NCBI GenBank assembly: GCA_023957125.1
Contig: JAMLHL010000012.1
Coordinates: forward strand, 62,001 to 126,000
Direction: 5' to 3'
Source: Chitinophagaceae bacterium
GTDB taxonomy: Bacteria > Bacteroidota > Bacteroidia > Chitinophagales > Chitinophagaceae
Length of the DNA stretch: 64,000 nucleotides
Part shown: one piece after another, positions 37,212-47,122 of the stretch
Layout: each line of letters opens with the position of its first letter
Numbering within the stretch: position 1 is the stretch's first letter
Notes under the pieces: generated by a model
Databases searched by the model: none
Told to the model about the DNA's origin: nothing
Seen by the model: only the letters and a program-made list of their open reading frames with translations
Position numbers and translations under genes: made by a program

Positions 37212-38711
37212 TTATTTAATGCTGATGTTCTCCGATTTGTATGGAAAGATTTTATCTTTCAGATCGTCTTTTTCTTTACCCGGCTCTTCAATCTTCATTT
37301 CAGAAAAAGAAGCGTTTTTTACATCGTCCAGGACGATTGCGGCGCGGTAGTCTTTCTTTTCCGCGCGAAGGATGACGTTCTTAAACTTTATGCCATCGGC
37401 ATGCCGGATATAAAATCCCCAGGCCGGCAGTTCCTTAAACTGTGAAAATTCGGGGTAGGACTGCGGCATTTCGGGAATACCGTCCAATTCTTCAGGAGTC
37501 AATCCAACTTTAGCATAGAAAGGATCGCCTCCGCCCGGGTAAACCAATTCAATATTTTCGAGGGTTACATTTTCTATAGGGTGACCCGGAAGTCCTACAA
37601 TACCGGAGGGGGAAATGTTGCGGGGCAGATCTTCCACCGGACCTTCATAGGGATAACCGGCATCTGGTTTTCCCGCGGGGATCTCCACATACACATTCTT
37701 TATAATAATGTCTTTCATCACAGGCTGTTTTCCTTTGCTCCATCGGTCGGCTATCCGTAAATAAATAGCATTCCCGGTATTGACGGCTCTTACGCCATCC
37801 ACCACTATGTTCTCTACGGTTCCCCCGTCGGCAGCGGCAAAGGTGATGGCCGAACGATAGGTGTCGAAGAAGGTGAGGTTTCTTGCCACCACATTTTTGA
37901 ATCCCCCTCTTGACACTGTGCCAAATTTTAAGCCGTTGGCGCTTGATCTGCCAACGCAATTCTCTACCAATATATTCTGACAAATTTTTGTTGCATCATG
38001 CGACTTGAAGCAAATTACATCGTCAGCGGCATCAAAATAACTGTTGCGGATGACAACACTGTCGCAGTCCACAATATCAATGCCGTCGTTATTCCAGTAC
38101 GATTTCGCATCCACCTTAATCCCATCCACCAGGATGTTCACGCACTGGTCGTAAGTCTGATTCCAGCCTGCCGGATCTTTAAGCGTAATATCTTTTATCG
38201 TTACATTCTTACATTCCCTGAAATAGATATTCTGCGGGCGGTTGGGTTCCCTGGCCCTGTCCCACAGTAAACTGTCGGCAAACACACCCCGCTGTATATA
38301 ATTCGTCATATTATTGGCCGTTTCAAAACCTCTTCCATCTATCACGCCTTTACCGGTGATCCCCACATTGGTTTGATGCTTTGCAAAGATCATTGCCATC
38401 CAGTTGACATCTTTGTCCTTAACAAAATCAAACGGATTGGTGGTACTCATCAACGTAGCCCCTGGTTCGATGTGCAGCGTTACATCACTTTTAAGATAAA
38501 TACTTCCGGTTCTATAGGTACCCACCGTAAATACCAGCCGTCCTCCTCCATGCCCGCTGATATAATCAATAGCATACTGGATAGAAGCGGTATTAACCGT
38601 TATCCCGTCTCCCCTGACCCCAAAAGTATGGGCATCATAATCTTTCGCTAATGCAAAGCCGGTGGACAAACACACCAGCAAGCCTGTTATGATCCATTGT
38701 ATCTTCCGCAT
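37212..38711 (-). CDS. GH28 (rhamno)galacturonase-type glycoside hydrolase, copy B
   Basis: A 499-residue exported enzyme. The frame extends to 38825, but ATG 38711 lies one base after the TAA of the upstream GH28 and starts a signal peptide (MRKIQWIITGLLVCLSTGFALAK), so translational coupling is likely. Active-site groups: NND at ~207-209 (YWNNDGIDIVDC), DD at ~230-231 (DAADDVICFKSHD), SSANGLKFGT. It is more diverged from copies A and C than they are from each other, suggesting a distinct linkage specificity within galacturonic-acid polymers. Confidence 0.92.
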   Translation of the reverse strand: MRKIQWIITGLLVCLSTGFALAKDYDAHTFGVRGDGITVNTASIQYAIDYISGHGGGRLVFTVGTYRTGSIYLKSDVTLHIEPGATLMSTTNPFDFVKDKDVNWMAMIFAKHQTNVGITGKGVIDGRGFETANNMTNYIQRGVFADSLLWDRAREPNRPQNIYFRECKNVTIKDITLKDPAGWNQTYDQCVNILVDGIKVDAKSYWNNDGIDIVDCDSVVIRNSYFDAADDVICFKSHDATKICQNILVENCVGRSSANGLKFGTVSRGGFKNVVARNLTFFDTYRSAITFAAADGGTVENIVVDGVRAVNTGNAIYLRIADRWSKGKQPVMKDIIIKNVYVEIPAGKPDAGYPYEGPVEDLPRNISPSGIVGLPGHPIENVTLENIELVYPGGGDPFYAKVGLTPEELDGIPEMPQSYPEFSQFKELPAWGFYIRHADGIKFKNVILRAEKKDYRAAIVLDDVKNASFSEMKIEEPGKEKDDLKDKIFPYKSENISIK

Positions 38712-38712
38712 A

Positions 38713-40188
38713 TTAAGGCGCTGTTTTAACATCAGATGATTTGTATGTAAACAATTGTTTCTTTTTTCCTCCGGGTTCGATGTATTTAACCTGCCGGAGC
38801 AAAATATTTTTTGATTCCTGGACAACCACTGCCGGACGGTAATCCCGGTTCCGGGCTACGAACTGCACATTTTCCAACGTCACGTCATGGGCGTAACGTA
38901 TATAAAACGCCCAGGCCGGCAGTTCTTTGAATTGCGAAAATTCCGGGTAAGCGGAAAGCATCACCGGGATACTGTCTAGATCCTCAGGCTTTGTTCCCCG
39001 ATAAGCATAATGTGGATTGCCGCCACCCGGATATATAATTTTAATATTCCGAAGGGTTATCCCGGTAATGGGATGACCGGGGATGCCAACAATACCGGAA
39101 GGCGAAATATTCCGGGGCAGATCCTCTATGGGTCCTTCGTATTCATAAGCCGTGTCCGGCTTGGTGGCAGCCACTTCGGCATATACATTCTGTATAGTGA
39201 TATTCCTGATTTCACCGGGCCCCCTATCCGCACCCCACCTGTCGCCGTTGCGCAGGTAAATGGCGTTACCCGTATTATATGCGTACAGGCTGTCCACCCA
39301 AATATCTTCTATGATGCCCCCGTCGGGAGCCGTTAGCGCTAACGCCGAACGATACGTATCGTAAACGGTATTATTGACAATCTTAAAGTTCCTGTAATTG
39401 CCTCTCGAAACTGTTCCGAACTTAATGCCATTGGCGCTGGAGCGCATCACATTATTACGGACCTCAACATTCTCGCCTACCTGATTGGGGTCGTGGGATT
39501 TAAAACAAATGGCGTCATCACTGGCGTTGACATAGTTGTTGGTGATGGTTACATTTTTACAGTCAACAATATCCATTCCATCATTGTTCCAGTAAGCTTC
39601 ACTGTGAACGGTAGTGCTGTCTATCACCAAACCATTGCACTGATCATAGATCTGTACCCAAAAAGCCGAATTTCTGACCTGGATCCCTTTCACCAAAGCA
39701 TTTTTACATTCCCGGAAATACACTACACTCGGGCGGCGGGTGGTGGCCCGGTCGTATTTCAAATCATCCTTCAACAAACCTTTCTGGATCTGGTCCACCA
39801 GGTTATACGCCACGGTTCTGCCCTGTCCGTCGAGCAACCCTTTTCCCATCACCGCGATGTTTTCAGCCTTGTTGGCATATACCAAAGCCGTATATGGGCT
39901 ATTAATATTATAGTCATAAATATTAGGCGAACCCACCAAAACGGCGCCTTCGTATAAATGAAGCGTAACATTCGACTTCAATTCGATCGTTCCGGTAAGA
40001 TATCTTCCCACATAGAATTCCAACACTCCGCCGCCGTTTTCATGAATATAATCAATGGCGCGCTGGATGGAAGTAGTGTTCAGGGTAATGCCATCATCTT
40101 TGATCCCAAACAACGATGATTTATAACGCTGACCAAAGCCGGTCAGGCTGAGCGCGGTAAAGATTACTAAGGGGAAAATAAATTTCAT
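38713..40188 (-). CDS. GH28 (rhamno)galacturonase-type glycoside hydrolase, copy A
   Basis: A 491-residue exported beta-helix enzyme. ATG 40188 heads the signal peptide (MKFIFPLVIFTALSLTGFGQ); the longer frame to 40275 adds residues without signal character and crosses toward the terminator. NND lies at ~201-203, DD at ~224-225 and SSANGIKFGT beyond. By eye it is very similar to copy C along its length (for example DDGITLNTTSIQRAIDYIHE against DDGITLNTTSIQRAVDFIHE). It is first in a three-gene GH28 run behind the SusCD pair at 40404-45525. Confidence 0.92.
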   Translation of the reverse strand: MKFIFPLVIFTALSLTGFGQRYKSSLFGIKDDGITLNTTSIQRAIDYIHENGGGVLEFYVGRYLTGTIELKSNVTLHLYEGAVLVGSPNIYDYNINSPYTALVYANKAENIAVMGKGLLDGQGRTVAYNLVDQIQKGLLKDDLKYDRATTRRPSVVYFRECKNALVKGIQVRNSAFWVQIYDQCNGLVIDSTTVHSEAYWNNDGMDIVDCKNVTITNNYVNASDDAICFKSHDPNQVGENVEVRNNVMRSSANGIKFGTVSRGNYRNFKIVNNTVYDTYRSALALTAPDGGIIEDIWVDSLYAYNTGNAIYLRNGDRWGADRGPGEIRNITIQNVYAEVAATKPDTAYEYEGPIEDLPRNISPSGIVGIPGHPITGITLRNIKIIYPGGGNPHYAYRGTKPEDLDSIPVMLSAYPEFSQFKELPAWAFYIRYAHDVTLENVQFVARNRDYRPAVVVQESKNILLRQVKYIEPGGKKKQLFTYKSSDVKTAP

Positions 40189-40346
40189 TCGTTTATCTTT
40201 TGTCTTTTCAATGGTCGAATGGAACTCCGCATGTACATTCTCCTGTGTGAGAAATTTTGTCATGCTCCGTTTCATTATTATTTGAAGTCACTTGCTGTAC
40301 GCGAAATCAGTATTAAAAACAATCTTTCATCACTGATTGAGATTGC

Positions 40347-40382
40347 TAAAAAAATCCGCTTTCGTTTCAGCGGATTTTTTTT
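40347..40382. terminator. Strong bidirectional terminator between SusD and the GH28 run
   Basis: AAAAAAATCCGCT-TTCGTTTC-AGCGGATTTTTTTT: a 7-bp stem with A/T tracts on both sides. For the minus-strand operon it follows the susD stop at 40404 and precedes GH28 copy A, so it should lower enzyme expression relative to the transporter pair. Confidence 0.7.
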
Positions 40383-40403
40383 GCAATCGTATACGCTACG
40401 CTC

Positions 40404-42023
40404 TTAATTCTGAGTACTCAACGGGTTATGAAGCATTTCATCATTAGGTATCTGAATGGTCATATCTGCCACGGATAACTGTCCTTTATTAATATGGTTT
40501 GTAGAACTACTTCTATCTACCGGTATACCCCAACGTTTGTTGTTGTAAAATTCCCGTCCTTCACCCCACAGTTCCACGCGGGTTTGAAATTGTACCATTT
40601 CCAAAGGCGACATTCCTGCCATCGCCGGGTAATTGGAGGTGGTAAGCACAGGGGCTCCAGAGCGGGTACGGGCCGCTAATAATTGATTCAACGTTACTAA
40701 AGCATCTGAAGGATTAGAACCGGCAGCTTGTGCTTCGGCCTTCATCAACAGCACTTCTGATGCCCGCATATAATAGGTATCAGACTGATTGGCCTTCAAT
40801 TTATCACCATCCAATCCTTTTGAAGCTGCATATTTAAAGTTAATATAAGAAGGCAGCGTTCTCATAATGCCATTTGACGGGTAGGTAAAATTACCGAAAG
40901 CCGTTGCTCCCTGATAGGTATCTTTTCTAAAATCATCATCAGCAATTTTATTATACAGTCTTTCATCAATACGCTTATAGGCCTCAATTACGCCGCCATA
41001 TCCTTCGCCAAAGGTATTCATAAGGTTATTTATATAGTTAACCGCCACGCCCAAATTAAACCCTAAGATGATCTCAGGATTTACGCTGTTATACAAAAAT
41101 CCATTGTCTATAGAAAGGAATTCAGGATCCCCGGGTGTACCCGAATTTTTCGCTCCGTAGTGATCCTCTTGCAATAAATCGGGATAATGGGAAAGGATAT
41201 CATTAGTAGCAGAAATTACGGTCGGATAGTCGCCGGTAACCAGGGCAATTCTTGCTTTCACAAAATTTGCTACCCCCATATCTATATCATCGGTACCGGT
41301 AGTGTAACCAACTCCTGCAGTTTGTAGTAACTGCACGGCATCATTGATATCGCTTTTAATGAGCGTATAAGTTTCTTCAGCAGAGGACCTCGCTTTTAAA
41401 GTCTGAAACGGATTATAGGTGGTGTACAAGGGCATCCCCTGTTTGGTATTTCCACCTTTCATATAAGCATCCTGATAGTTTTCCATCAGGTAATTATACG
41501 CATAGGATCTCACTACCAGTGCCCTTGCCTTATATTCCTTCATGAGGTTGCTGCTTGCAACGATTTCGTCGGACAGATAGGCCAGCAACTGATTGGCTTT
41601 TGTAATCAGCTCCCAGGGATAGAACCAATAGGCCGTATTTAACCTTTCATTGGCTGCTCCCGGAATGTTGATCAAATTGTACTCGTTGGCACCTGCAAGA
41701 TTATCTGATATCTGAGTTTCTCCCAACACCATATCATTACCTTCTAAATCACGCATGATGCCAATACTTTGATTGGTATAATACGCATAATCTGCAACAC
41801 CCATACCTGTAATACCTGCTTTATTAAAAAGTAAGGGCATACTGTTGGCCATGCCGCCTAAAATCTTTTGTTGCTGTACAGGATCCCCCGATGCCAGCAG
41901 ATCTTTAATCTGCTGATCGTTAATCTGGTACTGGGGTATTACATCCAGCTTTTTTGAACACGCCGTAAAAAACAGGAGCACCATCCCCAGGAAACTTGTT
42001 ATAATGATATTCACTATTTTCAT
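40404..42023 (-). CDS. SusD/RagB-family glycan-binding lipoprotein
   Basis: A 539-residue outer-membrane lipoprotein with lipobox LFFTAC (Cys22). SusD features include YWFYPWELITKANQLLAYL, ARALVVRSYAYNYLMENYQ, MRASEVLLMKAEAQAA and the C-terminal RVELWGEGREFYNNKRWGI. It is encoded 22 bp after its SusC partner. With GH28 genes downstream, a pectin fragment is the likely ligand. Confidence 0.93.
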   Translation of the reverse strand: MKIVNIIITSFLGMVLLFFTACSKKLDVIPQYQINDQQIKDLLASGDPVQQQKILGGMANSMPLLFNKAGITGMGVADYAYYTNQSIGIMRDLEGNDMVLGETQISDNLAGANEYNLINIPGAANERLNTAYWFYPWELITKANQLLAYLSDEIVASSNLMKEYKARALVVRSYAYNYLMENYQDAYMKGGNTKQGMPLYTTYNPFQTLKARSSAEETYTLIKSDINDAVQLLQTAGVGYTTGTDDIDMGVANFVKARIALVTGDYPTVISATNDILSHYPDLLQEDHYGAKNSGTPGDPEFLSIDNGFLYNSVNPEIILGFNLGVAVNYINNLMNTFGEGYGGVIEAYKRIDERLYNKIADDDFRKDTYQGATAFGNFTYPSNGIMRTLPSYINFKYAASKGLDGDKLKANQSDTYYMRASEVLLMKAEAQAAGSNPSDALVTLNQLLAARTRSGAPVLTTSNYPAMAGMSPLEMVQFQTRVELWGEGREFYNNKRWGIPVDRSSSTNHINKGQLSVADMTIQIPNDEMLHNPLSTQN

Positions 42024-42045
42024 CTTTATTTCTTTTAAATGTCAT

Positions 42046-45000
42046 TTAGAAATTAATGTCAAGACCGAATGAGAAGGAACTCAGAGGCAGGTAATAAGCA
42101 GCGCCTACATCCATTCCTCCCACCAGCGACAGACGAGGATCAAATCCGGAATGGCTTGTCTTAAACAATATATCCTGTCCGGTTACAAATATCCTCAGGT
42201 TATCTACTGTCAGTTTACGCAAAAACGAGTCTGAAAATTTATACCCCAGCGTAATATTCTTCAAATTAAAATAGCTGGCGTTGAAGAACGACATATCGGT
42301 ATAAGCCCATGAGCCAATAGTAGCTCCGGAGGTGTAATTGGCATCGCCATTATAGAAAACCATCGGAAATTTTGCATTGGTGTTATCAAGATTAAATGAA
42401 TTATGCAGGATTTCAGAAGAAATACCATCGGCCAATTCTCCACTCATATAATACCCATTGGAATAGGAATGAGCCAAAAATCTGCCACCAAATTGATAAG
42501 CCACTACCGCGCTAAGGTCAAAGTTTTTATAGTTCAGCGTGGTCGTTAACCCGCCAATCCATTTGGGCAATACGCTACCCATTTCATATTTGTTGGCCAG
42601 GGAGTAGTTGGTCGTGTTCACGTAAGAACCGATTGCATCGGCGGTGAAGCGACCGGCATCGTGATCTGCCTGGGTAACCGTATGTTGAAACAGCGGTAAA
42701 CCGGTATTTTGATCTACTCCTTTGTATTTATACAAATAATAGTTGTACCAATCCTTTCCTTCACCACGCAAATAAACATCCGTACCGGTAGTACCTGTAC
42801 CTGCCTTACCCCAGCCATCTGCAGCAGAAGTGAAATTGCCGCCCAAATTTGGATTACCCACAGCGGCGGGGAAGGATTGCAGAATAGTCCGGTACGTGGT
42901 GCCGGTAAGCCCTACATTCCATCTCCAGTTGCTGTTTCTGATTACATCTACATTTATATCTATTTCTATCCCGCGATTCAGCAAATGAACACTGTTCTTG
43001 GTCATGGAACTCTGACCCAAAGATATAGGGAGCGGTTCTCCAAATACGGCATTATTGGTGAGCTTATGGTAATAATCTATAGATCCATTAATTCGGGTAT
43101 CCCATACGGTGAAGTCAATACCCGCATCAAAAGTGTTGGTATTTTCCCAGGTTAAAGTTGTATTGGGCAATGCCCCCTGGGAGATATTAAAGCTTGCGGG
43201 AACACCCGTACCGTTGTTAACGGTTTGATAGTTGGCGCTGTAATTCCATATTTGGTAACCTGAATAATCTGCGATACCGCTTTCATTACCAATTACCCCA
43301 TAGCTGGCCCTGAGTTTTAAATCGTTCAGCCAGTTTTTAGTACCTTCCATGAAGTTTTCTGCCGTTATCCGCCATCCTATACCAGCCGACCAGAAGGTAC
43401 CCCAGCGATCACCAGGATAACGGAATTTGGAGGAACCATCCCTTCTCACAGAACCCTCAAAAAAGTATTTATTATCAAAATCATAGTTCACTCTTCCAAA
43501 ATAACTCTCCATTCTTCTCAGTACAGGATAATCCCCAGGTACTCCAAATGGAGAACCGGCAGTATTATAATGACTGGTAAAATTTCCAGAGCCGGTAAAA
43601 TTGGGTATCAGAGAATAAGCACTGGCAAATCTAATATCAGAGGCCTTATATTGATAATACTCATGGCCAGCCAATGCCGTTAAATTGTGTTGACCGTATT
43701 TATGCCCCCAATTCAATAATTGCTGAGCATCTATAATGGTAGCCGTATTTTGTAAATTCGCCACAGAACCAATATTTACTACCGGACCGGTTTCCATGTT
43801 ACCATATCTGATACGTTCATCGGCGTATCGGTTATAAGACATATTAGCGGTAAATTCAAAATCTTTCAGAAAGGTTACCGTAGCATAACCAGTCATAGTC
43901 AAGTCATTGGAATTGGTTACATCTTTATCCAGATCCATTAATTTAATCAGGTTATAGGGATACCGCTGATTGGTTGTTGGCCCCAGGGGAGAATAACTGA
44001 TCCCTTCCCGGTCAACCACCACGTTGTTGCCTTGGGCGTCTTTAATTATATTGCCCTGTGCATCTCTCGCAAATAACGAAACGAGTGGATTACCATCATT
44101 GATCCACCGGAAAGGATTTTGTGCCACAGCGCCCGGATTACGTCCAAAGCGGGTGGCCATCATTGCCGTATTACGGTTGGTAAAACCCGTATTTTGTCCC
44201 ACCTTCAACCAATCGGTCAATTGCGCGTTGATATTGGCCCGCATATTGTATCGTTTGAAAGAAGAATTCACAATATAGGAAGGGTCTTCCATATAACCTA
44301 CCGACAGGAAATAATCCATTTTATCGGTTCCGCCGCTTGCCGACACATTATGATCCTGCCGGAAGGGTTTATTAAAGAAATAGTCGTTATACGTTTGGGC
44401 GGGGAACAACATTTTTGCATTCGGATTCAACTTCCCGTCCGTATTTACCAGATAAGCGCCGGACATGGTAGCGGAGGCGTTACTGCCGGAACCCGTAGGC
44501 GTATAAGTTGCACCCGGCACATCGTAAAGCATCCAGTTGCCCAGGACGTTCCTGGAGAAGTCCGTCATGGAACCCGTATAATCAAACAGGTGCTGACTGG
44601 CAAATTCGGCAGCCGCTTCGTGCGACATATTAGGCGTTTTCAGATTGGTGGTATAGGTTCCGTTTGTAGAACTATTTCCTGCCACACCAAAGCGCGCGGA
44701 ATTATAAATGGCTTCCCAGGTATATTCATAACGATCCTTAGCGCTTTGAATCAATTTAGGACGGAAATTATCATTCAGGTAGTTGAAGCCCATTCTGGTG
44801 CTCGCGCTGATCTTTGTTTTTCCGCTCCTTCCTCTTTTAGTGGTGACCAGCACCACGCCATTGGCACCACGGGAACCATAAATAGCAGTAGAAGCCGCAT
44901 CTTTCAATACGGTTACGCTGGCAATATCTTTTGGATTGATAGAGGCTAAAACGTTGGCATAATCAGCAGGTACCCCGTCAATTACGATCAGCGCGTTGGA

Positions 45001-45525
45001 ACTGTTTTGGGAAGTAGAGCTCACCCCCCGGATACGGATCCCCATGTCCAACCCGGGCTGACCATCCACCGAACCCACCTGCAAACCCGGCACCACACCT
45101 TCCAGCGAACGGCTTACGGAAGAATTGGTTTCCGCCGAAAGGATACGCGAGTTGATAGCTGTGGCAGAGCCGGTAAACTGTTCTTTTTTTACGGTGCCAT
45201 AGCCCACCACCAGTACCGTATCTATGAAAACCTGTTCCTCAGCCATCCTGACATTCAAGTTCCGGAGGCCACCCACCCTTATTTCCTGGCTGGCAAAACC
45301 TACGAAACTAAACTGTAGAACGGAGTTTTCGGATGGCACACTCAGTGAAAACATCCCGTTCGCCGCAGTTGACGTACTGGTGGCAGTTCCTTTTACGGAA
45401 ACCGTAACGCCCTCCATCGCATCACCGTTGTTATCGGTTACCGTACCTGTAACAGACAATTGTGCATTTGCCGCTATACAAATACTTGCGATAAGGAAGG
45501 AAAGTAGAAATAGCTTTTTTTTCAT
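42046..45525 (-). CDS. SusC/RagA TonB-dependent outer-membrane transporter
   Basis: A 1159-residue importer: signal peptide (FLIASICIAANAQ), carboxypeptidase-regulatory-like domain (~24-100, VTGTVTDNNGDAMEGVTVSV), plug (VVGYGTVKKEQFTGSATAI) and SusC hallmarks MGIRIRGVSSTSQNSSNAL and SRGANGVVLVTTKRGR; barrel ending FSFGLDINF. No STN domain, so no FecR-type signalling through it. It is first gene of the pectin-type locus; no hybrid two-component or sigma gene is adjacent, so its regulator is probably elsewhere. Confidence 0.95.
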   Translation of the reverse strand: MKKKLFLLSFLIASICIAANAQLSVTGTVTDNNGDAMEGVTVSVKGTATSTSTAANGMFSLSVPSENSVLQFSFVGFASQEIRVGGLRNLNVRMAEEQVFIDTVLVVGYGTVKKEQFTGSATAINSRILSAETNSSVSRSLEGVVPGLQVGSVDGQPGLDMGIRIRGVSSTSQNSSNALIVIDGVPADYANVLASINPKDIASVTVLKDAASTAIYGSRGANGVVLVTTKRGRSGKTKISASTRMGFNYLNDNFRPKLIQSAKDRYEYTWEAIYNSARFGVAGNSSTNGTYTTNLKTPNMSHEAAAEFASQHLFDYTGSMTDFSRNVLGNWMLYDVPGATYTPTGSGSNASATMSGAYLVNTDGKLNPNAKMLFPAQTYNDYFFNKPFRQDHNVSASGGTDKMDYFLSVGYMEDPSYIVNSSFKRYNMRANINAQLTDWLKVGQNTGFTNRNTAMMATRFGRNPGAVAQNPFRWINDGNPLVSLFARDAQGNIIKDAQGNNVVVDREGISYSPLGPTTNQRYPYNLIKLMDLDKDVTNSNDLTMTGYATVTFLKDFEFTANMSYNRYADERIRYGNMETGPVVNIGSVANLQNTATIIDAQQLLNWGHKYGQHNLTALAGHEYYQYKASDIRFASAYSLIPNFTGSGNFTSHYNTAGSPFGVPGDYPVLRRMESYFGRVNYDFDNKYFFEGSVRRDGSSKFRYPGDRWGTFWSAGIGWRITAENFMEGTKNWLNDLKLRASYGVIGNESGIADYSGYQIWNYSANYQTVNNGTGVPASFNISQGALPNTTLTWENTNTFDAGIDFTVWDTRINGSIDYYHKLTNNAVFGEPLPISLGQSSMTKNSVHLLNRGIEIDINVDVIRNSNWRWNVGLTGTTYRTILQSFPAAVGNPNLGGNFTSAADGWGKAGTGTTGTDVYLRGEGKDWYNYYLYKYKGVDQNTGLPLFQHTVTQADHDAGRFTADAIGSYVNTTNYSLANKYEMGSVLPKWIGGLTTTLNYKNFDLSAVVAYQFGGRFLAHSYSNGYYMSGELADGISSEILHNSFNLDNTNAKFPMVFYNGDANYTSGATIGSWAYTDMSFFNASYFNLKNITLGYKFSDSFLRKLTVDNLRIFVTGQDILFKTSHSGFDPRLSLVGGMDVGAAYYLPLSSFSFGLDINF

Positions 45526-45919
45526 TTTTTAAAATTTCAAATGTTTAAAAATGTAAGAACATGATTAAAACCACATGTAGGCCGTCCGGTCAAAAATTTA
45601 GAATATATGTTAGGAAACTATGGAAAATCCCTGCGCTTTTTCAGCGGTATGAAAATGGCAACGAGGACCTTTTCCATCAAAAAGTTGATTATACCATTTT
45701 TAATGATAAAAAGCAGTTTTATCGGTTTAAAAAAAATTAATTTTCAAAATATTACGGGGTGTAATATCATAAGCATTTCTTTAACAAATTTACCCTAATG
45801 ATAAGGGTGAAAAAAAAGTTTCTTTTACCTCATTTGAGATATTGTTTACCTTTTATGCTTTCCTGGCGGAATAACGCTGTTCCCGTTTGTTACTGAAGTG
45901 TTATCGGGCTGAATTGTTA
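45526..45919. other. AT-rich intergenic region, no gene seen
   Basis: About 394 bp separating the permease stop from the SusC start. The 45540-45830 stretch is strongly A/T-rich and should contain the promoter of the SusCD/GH28 locus, but no convincing -33/-7 pair stands out. A 63-codon plus-strand frame (45607-45798) has no family features and is not called. Confidence 0.5.
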
Positions 45920-46921
45920 TCAGTAGAGGCGCGACAGAATGATAATGATCAGTCCTGCAATATAACAACCAAACATGCCATATAATAAACGATCCGTTCG
46001 TGCCGGCGCTTTGGCAAATTCTTTCCAGACAAAAACGCCCCATATAGCGGCAATCATCGCGTTTCCCTGACCTAATCCGAAAGAAATGGCAAAGCCGGCC
46101 TTCCCGGCTGTGAGGATGCTCAGCACTAAACCGGTACCCCAGATGGCGCCACCCAATACTCCCATCAGGTGGTCTATGCCGCTTCCTTTGAAATAAGCCG
46201 CGTAAGATACCGGTTCTCCCGAAATCGGTTTTTTCATCAATACCGTGTTGAAAAGGAAATTACTGAGCAACACACCCAGGGAGAAAAATACAACGGCCGC
46301 ATAGGGTCCGAGCTTACCCGCTTCCGGCGTTTCAAAATCGGCTGCCATAGCGCCTGCAATAAAACGGTAAAAAAAACCAAATAATACGCCCGCAAGCAGG
46401 GAAAGAAGAATGCCTTTTGCCGGAACGGCATTCATTTGTTTGGATAAATTTCTGTGCGCCGTAGCAGACAAAACAATAGCTGCTGTAATTAAGCCTACGC
46501 CAAAAAAAAGAAACACCCCGTTGCCTACCGGCGCGGCAATATAGTTCACCAGCACGCCTAATATTAATCCCACGCCTGCGCCGACAGGAAAAGCTACCGA
46601 CATCCCGGCAACCGCGATGGCCGCTACAAACAGAATATTAGCGAGATTGAAAACGGCACCGCCGAGCATGGCGGAAAAAATATTGGTGGAATCTGCCTGT
46701 CCGATGTCCTCCAGAAAAGTTCTCCCGGAAGAACCCAAAGAACCTGCGGTAAAGCCGGACAGCAAAGCTATAAGAACGATACCCAATACATAATCCCAGT
46801 AAAACAATTCAAACCGCCAGGCTTTGCTTACCAGCTTTTGCATATTGGGCCAGGAACCCCAGCACAACATGGTAACTACAGATAACAATACCGCGAAAGC
46901 ATAAGTATGTACGATGAACAT
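45920..46921 (-). CDS. Ureide-permease/GRP-type sugar transporter
   Basis: A 333-residue inner-membrane protein with about ten hydrophobic helices. The opening SVVTMLCWGSWPNMQKL and FELFYWDYVLGIVL are characteristic of the ureide permease/glucose-rhamnose-porter branch of the drug/metabolite superfamily. Such permeases import small solutes by proton symport and, in Bacteroidota, commonly accompany sugar catabolic genes. It is the last gene of the GH78 operon (201-bp gap upstream), so import of rhamnose or a derivative is the natural guess. Confidence 0.85.
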   Translation of the reverse strand: MFIVHTYAFAVLLSVVTMLCWGSWPNMQKLVSKAWRFELFYWDYVLGIVLIALLSGFTAGSLGSSGRTFLEDIGQADSTNIFSAMLGGAVFNLANILFVAAIAVAGMSVAFPVGAGVGLILGVLVNYIAAPVGNGVFLFFGVGLITAAIVLSATAHRNLSKQMNAVPAKGILLSLLAGVLFGFFYRFIAGAMAADFETPEAGKLGPYAAVVFFSLGVLLSNFLFNTVLMKKPISGEPVSYAAYFKGSGIDHLMGVLGGAIWGTGLVLSILTAGKAGFAISFGLGQGNAMIAAIWGVFVWKEFAKAPARTDRLLYGMFGCYIAGLIIIILSRLY

Positions 46922-46974
46922 ATATCGGGATTTTGGGGATAAAGAAAAAAGCCTGGTTTAAATAGGGTGTATTT

Positions 46975-47110
46975 CAAGGCAGCGGTGAGGTGTGAGGTAT
47001 GAGGTATGAGGTTGTTCATGCAACCTATAACCTACGACCTGAAACCTGAGACCCGAGACCTGTCTGCTTCAGCCATGAGCCATGAGCTTTCAGCAGTGGG
47101 CGGTGAGCTT
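46975..47110. repeat. Short low-complexity repeats between permease and dehydrogenase genes
   Basis: GTGAGGTATGAGGTATGAGGT is followed by its approximate complement (ACCTATAACCTACGACCTGAAACCTGAGACC), then GCCATGAGCCATGAGC. It can fold as a long imperfect hairpin. It fills most of the gap inside the operon. Confidence 0.65.
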
Positions 47111-47122
47111 GTCGAACCGCCG

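Noticed and set aside
44119..44949. 276-codon plus-strand open frame
   Set aside because: Entirely antisense to the SusC gene, with low-complexity His/Arg/Ile content and no motif.
45607..45798. 63-codon plus-strand frame in the AT-rich gap
   Set aside because: AT-rich composition, no conserved residues, no promoter, and it faces the regulatory region of the SusC operon.
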